Of a stretch of 20,008 nt of DNA, positions 1-7,357 are shown piece by piece (position 1 is the first letter of the stretch; each line of letters opens with the position of its first letter). Both the position numbers and the translations under genes were made by a program. The notes below the pieces were generated by a model that was not told the DNA's origin, did no database searches, and worked only from the letters and a program-made list of their open reading frames with translations. Origin of the DNA: Paraktedonobacter sp036384215 (GTDB lineage: Bacteria > Chloroflexota > Ktedonobacteria > Ktedonobacterales > Ktedonobacteraceae); the NCBI GenBank assembly GCA_036384215.1, contig DASVMX010000639.1, positions 1 through 20,008 of the forward strand. Reading direction: 5' to 3'.

Positions 1-63
1 ATCCAGACGCCACGGCTCCTGGATACATACGTCCTTTATCGGGCTGCTCCCTGCCAAACATGC

Positions 64-846
64 TTACTTGTTTTCACCAACCACTACTTTGACGCCGTTG
101 GGATCTTCGTAAGTACCAGCCTGTAAGCCGGGGCGGGAGAACTCGAAGAATTCGATGCCACTGACGCCTGGTTCGTGGCGTGTGGCATTGGGACCGGTCC
201 AGGTGTTGAGGGCGAGGTGGTGGTGATAGCCGTCCCAGGAGACAAAACCGGCCTGATTGTAGAGCTTATTTACCAGATTCAAACCAAACGTTTGCTCGTA
301 AAAGGCCAGGCTCTCATCCAGATTGCTGACGTTGAGGTGCATGTGGCCGAGGATCGTGCCCGTGGGGAAGCCATGGAAATCCTGTGCTTTGGCCAGAAGT
401 TCGTTAGCTCTGAGCCGGACGGTATCCATAACGATCTGTCCATCGGGAGAATGGGACCACTTCTCGCGTGGCCGGTCGGCGTAGACTTCGATGCCATTGC
501 CTTCAGGATCATTGAGATAGAGCGCCTGGCTGACCAGGTGGTCTGAGGCTCCGTCAATGCGAACGCCCGCGCCCTTTACACTATGATTCAAGAACGAGGC
601 CAGGTCGGTCTCGCCGGGTAAAAGAATCGCGAAATGGTAGAGGCCAGCCGTGTGCGGTTTGCGTACCGGCGCGTCCGGGGTGTGACGCAGGGTGAGCAAT
701 TCCAGTTCACCAGCTCCCAGGCCGATAATTCCTTCCGCGCGCTGGTCTCGCACGATAGCAAGCCCCAGGCGCTGATAATAGGCCAACGTCTTCTCCAGGT
801 CGCGCACGCGCAGGCCCACGCGTTTTAATGGCCATGACTGTGACAT
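64..846 (-). CDS. VOC-family protein, two-domain catechol 2,3-dioxygenase-like
   Basis: This 260-aa protein has two vicinal-oxygen-chelate (glyoxalase-fold) modules, at about residues 6-125 and 164-258. Each opens with the usual strand-helix signature (VGLRVRDLEKTLAYY; GHMHLNVSNLDESLAFYEQ). Candidate metal ligands in the second module are H168 of GHMHL and H209/H210 of YHHHLALN. The usual closing glutamate of the DPxGNxIE strand is present in module 1 (E120), but in module 2 the equivalent stretch is DPNGVKV, so the third ligand is unclear. The layout resembles the Bacillus CatE group of extradiol dioxygenases; the substrate is not visible. I chose the ATG at 846 because AAGGAGAG lies just upstream; the longer frame to 1005 has no such site and includes the promoter region. 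The gene stands alone and is divergent from adk. Family assignment is firm, exact reaction is not. Confidence 0.85.
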   Translation of the reverse strand: MSQSWPLKRVGLRVRDLEKTLAYYQRLGLAIVRDQRAEGIIGLGAGELELLTLRHTPDAPVRKPHTAGLYHFAILLPGETDLASFLNHSVKGAGVRIDGASDHLVSQALYLNDPEGNGIEVYADRPREKWSHSPDGQIVMDTVRLRANELLAKAQDFHGFPTGTILGHMHLNVSNLDESLAFYEQTFGLNLVNKLYNQAGFVSWDGYHHHLALNTWTGPNATRHEPGVSGIEFFEFSRPGLQAGTYEDPNGVKVVVGENK

Positions 847-1290
847 AACTTTCTCTCCTTTGCCGGTGAAAACGTCATTGTTAGTTACACACTTTTTGTA
901 AGTTAACAATGAGTATAACACTTTTATAATACCAGATATTCCCGCGTGAAGGCTTATTTTTCGTGGAGAGGGCATATCCCATAACTCAATGCTTATGGAT
1001 AGCATCCAAAATTTGTATCACATCCCCTAGCTATTTGTGTGTCTCATTGATTAGACTTAAACTGCTACCATGTGGGAAGCGGCACGAGAAGGATTGTGCT
1101 TTGAGCGCATGATTTCATCGCCGGTCGATGCCTGCCAGGTGTCGGGGGCATTGCACAACAAACAGCCTGGTGCTCTCTTCGAGAGAAACGAAATGAAAGG
1201 ATATTCCAGTATTTCATGAATCAACCCTTATTCGGTCTGAATGTCCATGATAGTAGCAGCGTAGCCCATAGGATATTCAAGGAGGAGAGC
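847..1290. other. Divergent intergenic region between the VOC gene and adk
   Basis: 444 bp separate the two divergent starts. The half nearer the VOC gene holds its Shine-Dalgarno site, the dyad at 875-912 and AT-rich promoter-like sequence (TATTAT/TATACT on the minus strand). The half nearer adk ends in a very strong ribosome site, AAGGAGGAG, at about 1279-1287. I see no convincing -35/-10 pair for adk and no supported small gene; an ATG at 1216 in frame with adk has no ribosome site. Confidence 0.5.
875..912 (-). promoter_or_regulatory. Inverted repeat, probable operator upstream of the VOC gene
   Basis: TCATTGTTA at 875-883 is repeated exactly as an inverted copy at 904-912, with inner TTAC/GTAA arms one base out of register. 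On the minus strand it lies between a TATACT box (913-918) or an extended -10 TGGTATTAT slightly further upstream, and the start codon at 846. A dyad at this place is typical of a local repressor site (MarR-type regulators control catechol dioxygenases in Bacillus), but no regulator gene is adjacent, so the protein that binds is unknown. Confidence 0.4.
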
Positions 1291-1998
1291 ATGAATATCG
1301 TGTTGATAGGTGCCCAGGGATCGGGAAAAGGCACGCAAGCAGGCCTGCTTACCCAGGCACTGGGTTTACACCACCTTTCCAGCGGGGACCTTTTCCGCCA
1401 GGCTTTTGAGGAGCGAACACCGCTCGGCGTGCGTGCCAGGGCCTACATTGATCGTGGTGAGTTAGTACCAGACGAGATTACCATAGAGATGGTTTTACAG
1501 CGGCTTGCGAACTCGGATTATAGCTCCGGCGCGGTGCTGGACGGCTTTCCACGTACAATCCCGCAGGCGCGGGCACTGGATAAGGGTCTGCGGCGCCTGG
1601 GGCATCGCATCGACATCGCGGCTTACCTGGAAGTGCCCCGCGAAGAGCTGCTTTCCAGGCTTTCAGGCCGGTATATTTGTCGGGCTGCTCAACATGTTTA
1701 TCACCAATCCACGCGCCCGCCAAAGATCAGCGGCGTCTGCGACATCGATGGCAGCGAACTCTACCAGCGCTCAGATGACGCCGGCGAGGCTGTCCAGAAG
1801 CGCCTGGACATCTTTTTTGGCGAGACCATCCGCTTGCTGGATTACTATAAAAAGCAAGACAAACTGATCGAGGCAAACGGCAATCAGCATGTCGAACAGG
1901 TCCATCTTGCGCTCCTCGACGAATTCCACCAGCACATGGAAATCAGCCAGCACAGCCGCTACTGGCCCGGCTACAGCCTGCAAAGCAATTGTGGCTAA
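1291..1998 (+). CDS. adk: Adenylate kinase (stand-alone paralogue, degenerate zinc lid)
   Basis: A 235-aa nucleoside monophosphate kinase that interconverts ATP + AMP and 2 ADP in the cytosol. The P-loop is GAQGSGKGTQ (residues 7-16), followed by the AMP-binding HLSSGDLFR and the DGFPRT motif, and then a long LID domain with the RSDDAGEAVQKRL arginine/aspartate motif. The LID keeps the first cysteine (YICRAA), the PPKISGVCDIDG segment with the third cysteine and an aspartate at the fourth ligand place, but the second ligand is alanine. About 15-20 residues extend past the usual C-terminus and contain HSRYWPGYSLQ. The start at 1291 follows AAGGAGGAG. The housekeeping adk normally sits in the secY-map ribosomal cluster; this copy is isolated, so it is probably a second adk. 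Specificity for AMP is inferred from the family. Confidence 0.9.
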   Translation: MNIVLIGAQGSGKGTQAGLLTQALGLHHLSSGDLFRQAFEERTPLGVRARAYIDRGELVPDEITIEMVLQRLANSDYSSGAVLDGFPRTIPQARALDKGLRRLGHRIDIAAYLEVPREELLSRLSGRYICRAAQHVYHQSTRPPKISGVCDIDGSELYQRSDDAGEAVQKRLDIFFGETIRLLDYYKKQDKLIEANGNQHVEQVHLALLDEFHQHMEISQHSRYWPGYSLQSNCG

Positions 1999-2080
1999 AC
2001 CAGGTCATTGCTTGTGTAATTATTGAGTTTTTCAATCGTTTTGGACGGTGAAAAATTCAATAATTACACATCCCTGGTTT
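1997..2080. terminator. Long palindrome, probable bidirectional terminator adk/glpK
   Basis: A 22-bp inverted repeat (2013-2034 with 2049-2070) has one C/T difference that would be a G-U pair in one transcript. It is capped by a short CGT/ACG extension around a five-base loop and framed by an outer pair, AAACCAGG (1997-2004) and CCTGGTTT (2073-2080). It begins inside the adk stop codon and lies between two convergent genes. A bidirectional terminator is the simplest reading; no long T run follows on either side. Confidence 0.6.
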
Positions 2081-2139
2081 TGTTATAAGAAACCACCCGT
2101 ATGCTTTTCTCCGAAAAAGTGCTTATTTTGCTACTGGTA

Positions 2140-3645
2140 TCAGTCCTGCTCCCAGTGCCTGGCGCGTTCGACGGCGCGTTTCCAGTTGGCGTAGAGTTTT
2201 TCGCGCTGGTCGGCGCTCATGCGGGGCTCGAAGGTGCGGTCGAGCTTCCATTGTGCGGCGACTTCCTCCTGGTTTTGCCAGAAGCCGACGGCGAGGCCGG
2301 CGAGGTAGGCAGCTCCGAGGGCTGTGGTTTCGGCGATGCGGGGGCGCTGTACGGGCACGCCCAGAATATCGGCCTGGAACTGCATGAGCAGGTTGTTGGC
2401 GACCGCGCCGCCGTCCACGCGCAGGGTTTTGAGTTGGACGTGGCTGTCAGCGCTCATGGCTTCCAGTACGTCGCGCGTCTGGTAGGCCATGGATTCGAGG
2501 GTAGCACGCGCGATGTGCCCTGCGGTTGAGCCGCGGGTCAGGCCGATAATGGCGCCGCGGGCGTGGGCGTCCCAGTGGGGCGCGCCCAGTCCGACAAAGG
2601 CCGGAACAAGGTAGACGCCTTCGTTGCTCTCCACGCTGGCTGCCAGCGCTTCTACGTCCATGCTCTGCTTGATCACGCCCAGGCCATCGCGCAGCCATTG
2701 TACAGCCGCGCCAGCCACAAAAATGGAGCCTTCCAGCGCGTAAGTGGTCTGTCCGCCAATGCCCCAGGCCACGGTGGTTAGCAGGCCATGATTCGATGGA
2801 ACGCCCTGTGTGCCGGTGTTCATCAACATAAAGCAGCCAGTGCCATACGTATTTTTGACCATACCTATTTCGTAGCACGTCTGGCCAAAGGTGGCCGCCT
2901 GCTGGTCACCAGCTACGCCGGCCAGAGGGATGGGCGCGCCGAAAAACTCGGCTTCAGTTTCGCCGAACAGATCGCTGGAGTCCAGCACGCGCGGCAGCAT
3001 GGCGCGCGGGATGCCCAGTTCTTGCAAAATAACATCGTCCCAATCGCCGGTATAAATATTGTAGAGCAGCGTGCGCGAGGCGTTAGAGAGATCGGTGGCG
3101 TGGACTCGTCCTTTTGAGAGCCGCCACATCAGAAACGTGTCAATGGTGCCAAAGAGCACCTCGCCGCGCTCTGCCTGAGCGCGTACCCCCGGCACGTTAT
3201 CCAGAATCCATTTGACCTTGGTGCCAGAAAAATAGGCATCCGTCACCAGCCCTGTGCGCGCGCGGATCTCTTTATCAAACCCCTTCGCCGTCAGCTCCTC
3301 GCAGATTGGCACGGTCAGGCGGCTTTGCCAGACAATCGCGTTATAGACTGGCCGGCCCGTGGCTTTTTCCCAGACCACTGCCGTCTCGCGTTGATTGGTG
3401 ATGCCCACAGCGGCCACCTGGCTCGCGGAAACGCCCGCTTTGTGAAGCGCTTCCCTGGCAACCGTCAACTGGCTGGCCCAGATGGCCTCTGGATCATGCT
3501 CCACCAGCCCCGGAGCTGGATAGATCTGCGGGAATTCCTGCTGTGCGACGCTGACAATTGCCCCCTCGTGATTGAACAGCAGCGCGCGCGAACTTGTCGT
3601 TCCCTGGTCTAGACTCAAGATAAAATGTTTATCAGAATGGGTCAT
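2140..3645 (-). CDS. glpK: Glycerol kinase
   Basis: A 501-aa FGGY-family kinase that makes sn-glycerol 3-phosphate from glycerol and ATP; length is normal. Visible motifs include the phosphate-1 segment LDQGTTSSRALLF near the N-terminus, GITNQRET, the substrate-contact region NAIVWQSR, GVAGDQQAATFGQ, YGTGCFML, the FGGY signature region, and VDGGAVANNLLMQFQAD. In Enterococcus/Bacillus enzymes HPr phosphorylates a histidine in a YHFFG-like segment just before the GDQQ motif; here that segment is AEFFGAPIP, with glutamate at about residue 233 in place of histidine. I chose the ATG at 3645 because GAGGAG lies nine bases before it; an in-frame TTG at 3651 would be only three bases from that site. 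The gene is monocistronic on the minus strand and is not adjacent to the glp regulon genes, but sits 1.5 kb from the regulator of the dihydroxyacetone operon. Confidence 0.96.
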   Translation of the reverse strand: MTHSDKHFILSLDQGTTSSRALLFNHEGAIVSVAQQEFPQIYPAPGLVEHDPEAIWASQLTVAREALHKAGVSASQVAAVGITNQRETAVVWEKATGRPVYNAIVWQSRLTVPICEELTAKGFDKEIRARTGLVTDAYFSGTKVKWILDNVPGVRAQAERGEVLFGTIDTFLMWRLSKGRVHATDLSNASRTLLYNIYTGDWDDVILQELGIPRAMLPRVLDSSDLFGETEAEFFGAPIPLAGVAGDQQAATFGQTCYEIGMVKNTYGTGCFMLMNTGTQGVPSNHGLLTTVAWGIGGQTTYALEGSIFVAGAAVQWLRDGLGVIKQSMDVEALAASVESNEGVYLVPAFVGLGAPHWDAHARGAIIGLTRGSTAGHIARATLESMAYQTRDVLEAMSADSHVQLKTLRVDGGAVANNLLMQFQADILGVPVQRPRIAETTALGAAYLAGLAVGFWQNQEEVAAQWKLDRTFEPRMSADQREKLYANWKRAVERARHWEQD

Positions 3646-3948
3646 ATGCAAAATCTCCTCATTGGTACCGTACTTCTCTGTCAGGATGGAGTCATTTTAT
3701 CTCATTTTGACTGATGGCTGTCTCCAGGTTTCTTTGCAGGCGTTTTCAGTGTGAGAAATAGGCGGACTGCGAGATTTTACCGCGCGAAAGGTGAGAGAAT
3801 TATGTCATACTGCTGTATACTTCTTCACCTGTCAGACGTTTTCTATACAAACGTGGTAAGATAAAGCTGAATGTTTCTCTGGGTAAAGGGGCTTTCTCAG
3901 GTTTGATGAGAAGGATTTCCTGGAGCACGAGCGCAAGGTAGATGGATT
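3646..3948. other. Divergent intergenic region glpK / L,D-transpeptidase
   Basis: 303 bp between divergent starts. On the minus strand there is the glpK ribosome site and a possible -10 (TAAAAT near 3700) without a clear -35. On the plus strand there are TATACT- and TATACA-like boxes around 3820-3850, also without a good -35, and only a weak ribosome site (AAGGTAGATGG) before the ATG at 3949. I see no strong dyad and no supported small gene. Confidence 0.4.
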
Positions 3949-5076
3949 ATGAAACAGCATCTGCACAAACAGCATTTCCGGCAGCGAGCGTTTCTGGGTG
4001 TGCTCGCTTGCACGTTTCTGGGCGCGCTCTTGCTGAGCGCGTGCAGCAGCGGTTCGTCAACGGGCAACTCAACCCGTTCTTCGTCTTCTAACAATACTTC
4101 CTCTTCGTCCGCGATCACGCAGACGCAGCGCGACGAAGGCAACGTGCAGCTCCAGTCTTTTCAGCAATGGATTGCGCTGATGCAGCAGTATGGTGGCAAC
4201 GCGGCGACCTATCAGCAGCAATATACCAGCGATCAGCAGGCGCTCCAGAGCGCGAACACGGCTGCGGCTTATAACCAGGCGCTCAGCGCGTTGCAGGGGC
4301 ATGTCAATGCCATCAAGACGCCGGCGCTTAAGCAGGAGATAGCCCGTCTCCAGCAACAACTGGCTCAGGATGTAAATACCTGGGGCAGCCAGCATACGTA
4401 TCATGACGCGTATGATGGGAAGACCTATAAGCTGGGGTATGAGTACGATAACGTGACCGGTATTGGTGGCCCGGTCTGGCTGCAAGATGATCTGAACACG
4501 GCTAAAGGCCTGGCTGATTATCAACAGGTCGTTGAGAATCTAAATATGTGGAATTACCTGTTTCAGCAGATGAAGGCGAATTTTACAGACAATACGCCGT
4601 ATAATCAGGTCCACCAGACCGATCTGAAGCTGATCCAGCATTATGACTTTGCCAGTGGTCCAGTTGTCATTGTCTCACTGCGCGAGCAGGCTTTGCGCGC
4701 ATATAATAATGGCAAGCTGGTCAACGCCTTCCGGGTCACAACCGGCCAGCCTGATCTACCTTCTCCGCCGGGAACGTGGTGGGTTGAGGGGAAAAAGCAT
4801 CCAACGGTCTTTAAATCGACCGCGCCGAAAGGGTCGCCTGACTGGTATCCTGATACGCCGATTACCTACGCGATGCAATACCATAGCAACGGGTACTTTT
4901 TCCATGATGCCTGGTGGCGCACCGAGTTTGGACCAAACACCAATTTTCCTCACCAGGACCCGAATGGTGATCCATTTGCCGGGCATGGCTCGCATGGTTG
5001 CGTGAACATGTCCACGGCTAATTCTGCCTGGCTGTACGGGTTTGTCTCGCTTTATACGCATATCCTCATTTATTAA
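3949..5076 (+). CDS. Lipoprotein L,D-transpeptidase (YkuD domain)
   Basis: A 375-aa exported cell-wall enzyme. The N-terminus has a basic start, a hydrophobic segment and a lipobox LLSAC with the lipidated cysteine at residue 32, followed by a Ser/Thr/Asn linker. Residues about 60-230 are glutamine-rich and predicted helical, probably a spacer or wall-binding stalk. The C-terminal YkuD domain (about 235-375) starts VVIVSLREQALRAYNNGKL and carries the catalytic signature GHGSHGCVNM, with C351 as nucleophile, H349 in SHGC, and the upstream conserved H319 in YFFHD. Such enzymes form 3-3 peptidoglycan cross-links or attach proteins to peptidoglycan via an acyl-cysteine intermediate. The domain ends only 24 residues after the cysteine, typical of minimal YkuD proteins. 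The sigma-54 activator gene starts 40 bp downstream, so the two may be read together; a functional link is not evident. Confidence 0.9.
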   Translation: MKQHLHKQHFRQRAFLGVLACTFLGALLLSACSSGSSTGNSTRSSSSNNTSSSSAITQTQRDEGNVQLQSFQQWIALMQQYGGNAATYQQQYTSDQQALQSANTAAAYNQALSALQGHVNAIKTPALKQEIARLQQQLAQDVNTWGSQHTYHDAYDGKTYKLGYEYDNVTGIGGPVWLQDDLNTAKGLADYQQVVENLNMWNYLFQQMKANFTDNTPYNQVHQTDLKLIQHYDFASGPVVIVSLREQALRAYNNGKLVNAFRVTTGQPDLPSPPGTWWVEGKKHPTVFKSTAPKGSPDWYPDTPITYAMQYHSNGYFFHDAWWRTEFGPNTNFPHQDPNGDPFAGHGSHGCVNMSTANSAWLYGFVSLYTHILIY

Positions 5077-5116
5077 ATTGGATGGAGCCTGGTTAAGAAC
5101 GGAGCAAGGTGTGACG

Positions 5117-7201
5117 ATGCAGCGGCTCGATGACGAGTACTGGCCGGCCTGGCGTCAGTTTGTGCTCCAGGGAACGCTGGAAGAGGATCGCCTGCCTTCC
5201 CTGCTGGCGCAGTCCTGGCGGCGTTGTGCCGCTCTGGGATTAAATCCCTATGCCAGCCAGCAGCAGGATGGTTCCATGTCCACAGAACCGGTCAGGATCT
5301 CTCAGGATCTTTTGAGCCTTGCTCGTCCAGCTATCGAGGACCTCTATCAATTCGCGGAAGAGGCGGAATGCGTGGTGGTCTTCGCGGACGCGAACGCGCG
5401 CGTGGCCGACCTGGTTGGCAGTTCGCGTATTCGCCAGGAGCTGGAAATGGCGGGTTTACGCGAGGGCGCATTGTGGAGCGAAGAAGCACGGGGCGCCAAT
5501 GCCCTGGCTCTGGCTCTGCACGAGTCTTTTCCCATCCACATCGCTGGAGCTATGCACTATCTGGCTGCGCTCCATCCCTTTTATAGTGCAGCCGCGCCTG
5601 TTCACGATCTCCTCGGCCAGGGAGTCGGCATACTGGGAGTGATTGGGCATGGTGAGGACTATCATCCTCACACGTTGGGCATGATCAGCGCCGCCGCGCA
5701 GGCGCTGAGTAATCAGATCCAGGTGCAGGCCTGGCTGAGCAATGCCAACGACCTGCTGGCCGAACTGAAAACCATCGCGCAGGCCCTCCCCGAAGGGGTT
5801 CTGCTCCTGCGCCGCGATGGGATTATCTCGCAGATGAACGCGCCCGCTGGCGCGATGCTGGGCCTGGTTCACGAACGCGTCACAGGTCGGCGTTTGCGCG
5901 ATGTCCTGCCACTGCCAGCTCCCCTGGCCCGCGCGTTGGAGCGGCTGGAGACTTTCACCGACGAGGAATTGATCTTTGAAACGCCTCAGGGGCGCGTGGT
6001 CTGTCTTTGCTCGCTGAAGCTTATCGCGGGCAGCGCGCCCAGGACAGGGCTGGAGGATCTGCCCAACCCATCGGGCCTTGTGCTTTCCACCCAGGTGACT
6101 TCCGACGGCTTTGTCTTAATCCTGCGCAGCATCGAACGCGTGCAAAAGCTGGTTCATCGCATGACTGGAACCCGCGCGCGCCTGACCTTTGCCAGCGTCA
6201 TCGGAGAGAGCGCCGTCCTGCGCGAAGCCTTGCGCCTGGCTCAGCGAGCCGCGCAGAGTAACTCAACCGTGCTGTTGCGCGGTGAAACCGGAACTGGCAA
6301 AGAGATCTTCGCGCAGAGCATTCATAACCACAGCCAGCGGGCCAGCGGACCCTTTGTGGCCATTAACTGCGCCGCGATCCCACGCGAGCTCATCAATACC
6401 GAACTGTTTGGCTACGAAGGAGGGTCGTTTACCGGCGCGGACCGCCAGGGACGCTCCGGCAAGTTTGAGCAGGCTAATGGTGGCACGCTCTTTCTCGACG
6501 AAATCGGCGATATGCCACTGGACCTGCAGACCTCGCTTTTGCGTGCCATCGAAACGCACACCATCACGCGCGTTGGCGGCCAGCGCACCATTACCGTTGA
6601 TGTGCGCATTATCGCCGCCACGCACAAAGATTTGCAGGAAGACGCGCGCCGCGGCGCCTTTCGCTCGGACCTCTATTATCGTTTGAATGTGCTCTCAATT
6701 GCGATTCCGCCCCTGCGCCAGCGCGCCGGAGATATTCCTCTGCTGGTCCGCCACTTTCTAGAACGCCAGAGCCATGCCCAGGACCGCGCGCTACTGATCA
6801 CTCCCGAAGCTCTCCAGGCGCTCCAGGTCTATCCCTGGCCTGGCAACGTGCGCGAACTGGAAAATCTGCTTGAGCGCGTGACCTATCTCATTCACCGCGA
6901 CACCATCGCGCTCGACGACCTTCCATCCGAAATTCGCTTAATGGCTAAGTCCGAGTTAGCTGCGCTGCCAGTTTCTACTGCTCAGCCTCTTCCAGATCAA
7001 CCCGCTGCTTTCCCGCTTGTCCTGACTGATGAGAGGGGTTTGAAGCAGCAAAGCCAGCAGGCCGAGTTGGAAGCTATTGTACGCGCTTATCGCCAGACCA
7101 ATGGCCAGATGACACGCGCTGCGGCCCTGCTGGGTATCAGCCGCACTACCCTCTGGCGCAAAATGGTGCGTTACGGCCTGCTGGATGAACAAAAAGGGTG
7201 A
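5117..7201 (+). CDS. dhaR: Sigma-54-dependent activator, AcoR/DhaR type
   Basis: A 694-aa transcription activator. It opens with the AcoR/DhaR-like LAQSWRRCAALGLNP, then a GAF domain (about 70-200), a PAS-like domain (about 210-335, EGVLLLRRDGIISQMN), a sigma-54 AAA+ domain (about 357-595) and a Fis-type helix-turn-helix at the C-terminus (MTRAAALLGISRTTLWRKM). Walker A is GETGTGKE (K395), Walker B is GGTLFLDEI, and the sigma-54 contact loop reads GSFTGA rather than GAFTGA, keeping the key FTGA. The start at 5117 is preceded by GGAGCAAGG; the open frame extends back to 5042 but overlaps the transpeptidase. In E. coli DhaR, DhaK and DhaL bind the regulator to report substrate; here the position directly upstream of a -24/-12 promoter and the dha operon supports the same job. 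Naming as DhaR rests on context; AcoR-like is the safe family name. Confidence 0.9.
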   Translation: MQRLDDEYWPAWRQFVLQGTLEEDRLPSLLAQSWRRCAALGLNPYASQQQDGSMSTEPVRISQDLLSLARPAIEDLYQFAEEAECVVVFADANARVADLVGSSRIRQELEMAGLREGALWSEEARGANALALALHESFPIHIAGAMHYLAALHPFYSAAAPVHDLLGQGVGILGVIGHGEDYHPHTLGMISAAAQALSNQIQVQAWLSNANDLLAELKTIAQALPEGVLLLRRDGIISQMNAPAGAMLGLVHERVTGRRLRDVLPLPAPLARALERLETFTDEELIFETPQGRVVCLCSLKLIAGSAPRTGLEDLPNPSGLVLSTQVTSDGFVLILRSIERVQKLVHRMTGTRARLTFASVIGESAVLREALRLAQRAAQSNSTVLLRGETGTGKEIFAQSIHNHSQRASGPFVAINCAAIPRELINTELFGYEGGSFTGADRQGRSGKFEQANGGTLFLDEIGDMPLDLQTSLLRAIETHTITRVGGQRTITVDVRIIAATHKDLQEDARRGAFRSDLYYRLNVLSIAIPPLRQRAGDIPLLVRHFLERQSHAQDRALLITPEALQALQVYPWPGNVRELENLLERVTYLIHRDTIALDDLPSEIRLMAKSELAALPVSTAQPLPDQPAAFPLVLTDERGLKQQSQQAELEAIVRAYRQTNGQMTRAAALLGISRTTLWRKMVRYGLLDEQKG

Positions 7202-7218
7202 GCTTATAAGCAAAATTT

Positions 7219-7291
7219 TGTTGCATTTTTGAAACGTACCGGGCGAGATGTTGCATTTCTGAAACACTTCTAGTGTTTCAGAAATGCAACA
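7219..7291. promoter_or_regulatory. Three TGTTGC-N6-GAAAC boxes, probable enhancer (UAS) sites
   Basis: An 17-18-bp motif, TGTTGCATTTYTGAAAC(A), occurs three times: 7219-7235 (+), 7249-7266 (+) and 7274-7291 (-). Copies 1 and 2 start exactly 30 bp apart; copies 2 and 3 are mirror images about 7270. Each copy is itself an imperfect dyad with TGTT...AACA ends, the general form bound by Fis-type helix-turn-helix dimers of NtrC-family activators. They lie about 40-115 bp upstream of the -24 element, in the usual enhancer range. Binding by the regulator encoded just upstream is inference. Confidence 0.6.
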
Positions 7292-7308
7292 TCTCGCCCG
7301 GTACGTTT
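7232..7308. repeat. 37-bp perfect inverted repeat with 3-base loop
   Basis: Positions 7232-7268 and 7272-7308 are exact reverse complements, separated by TCT. The palindrome starts 30 bp after the regulator stop codon, contains two of the three TGTTGC boxes, and is followed by TTGTTTTGA. As RNA it would make a very stable hairpin and could end transcription of the regulator gene; as DNA it presents two enhancer boxes back to back. Both roles may apply. Confidence 0.8.
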
Positions 7309-7330
7309 TGTTTTGACCATGTTTATGGAT

Positions 7331-7347
7331 TTGGCATGGAAATTGCT
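7331..7347 (+). promoter_or_regulatory. Sigma-54 (-24/-12) promoter of the dha operon
   Basis: TTGGCATGGAAATTGCT fits the sigma-54 consensus TTGGCACG-N4-TTGCW with the invariant GG (7333-7334) and GC (7345-7346) separated by exactly ten bases. Only the last C of TGGCAC is changed (to T). The start of transcription would be near 7358. It lies between the activator gene with its probable enhancer boxes and the aquaporin-dhaKLM-HPr-EI genes, all on the same strand, which makes chance occurrence less likely. Confidence 0.75.
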
Positions 7348-7357
7348 ATAGAGAAAA

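Noticed and set aside
1..63. A possible gene end at the left edge.
   Set aside because: Only 63 bases lie before the VOC stop codon, and I see no coding or RNA feature in them.
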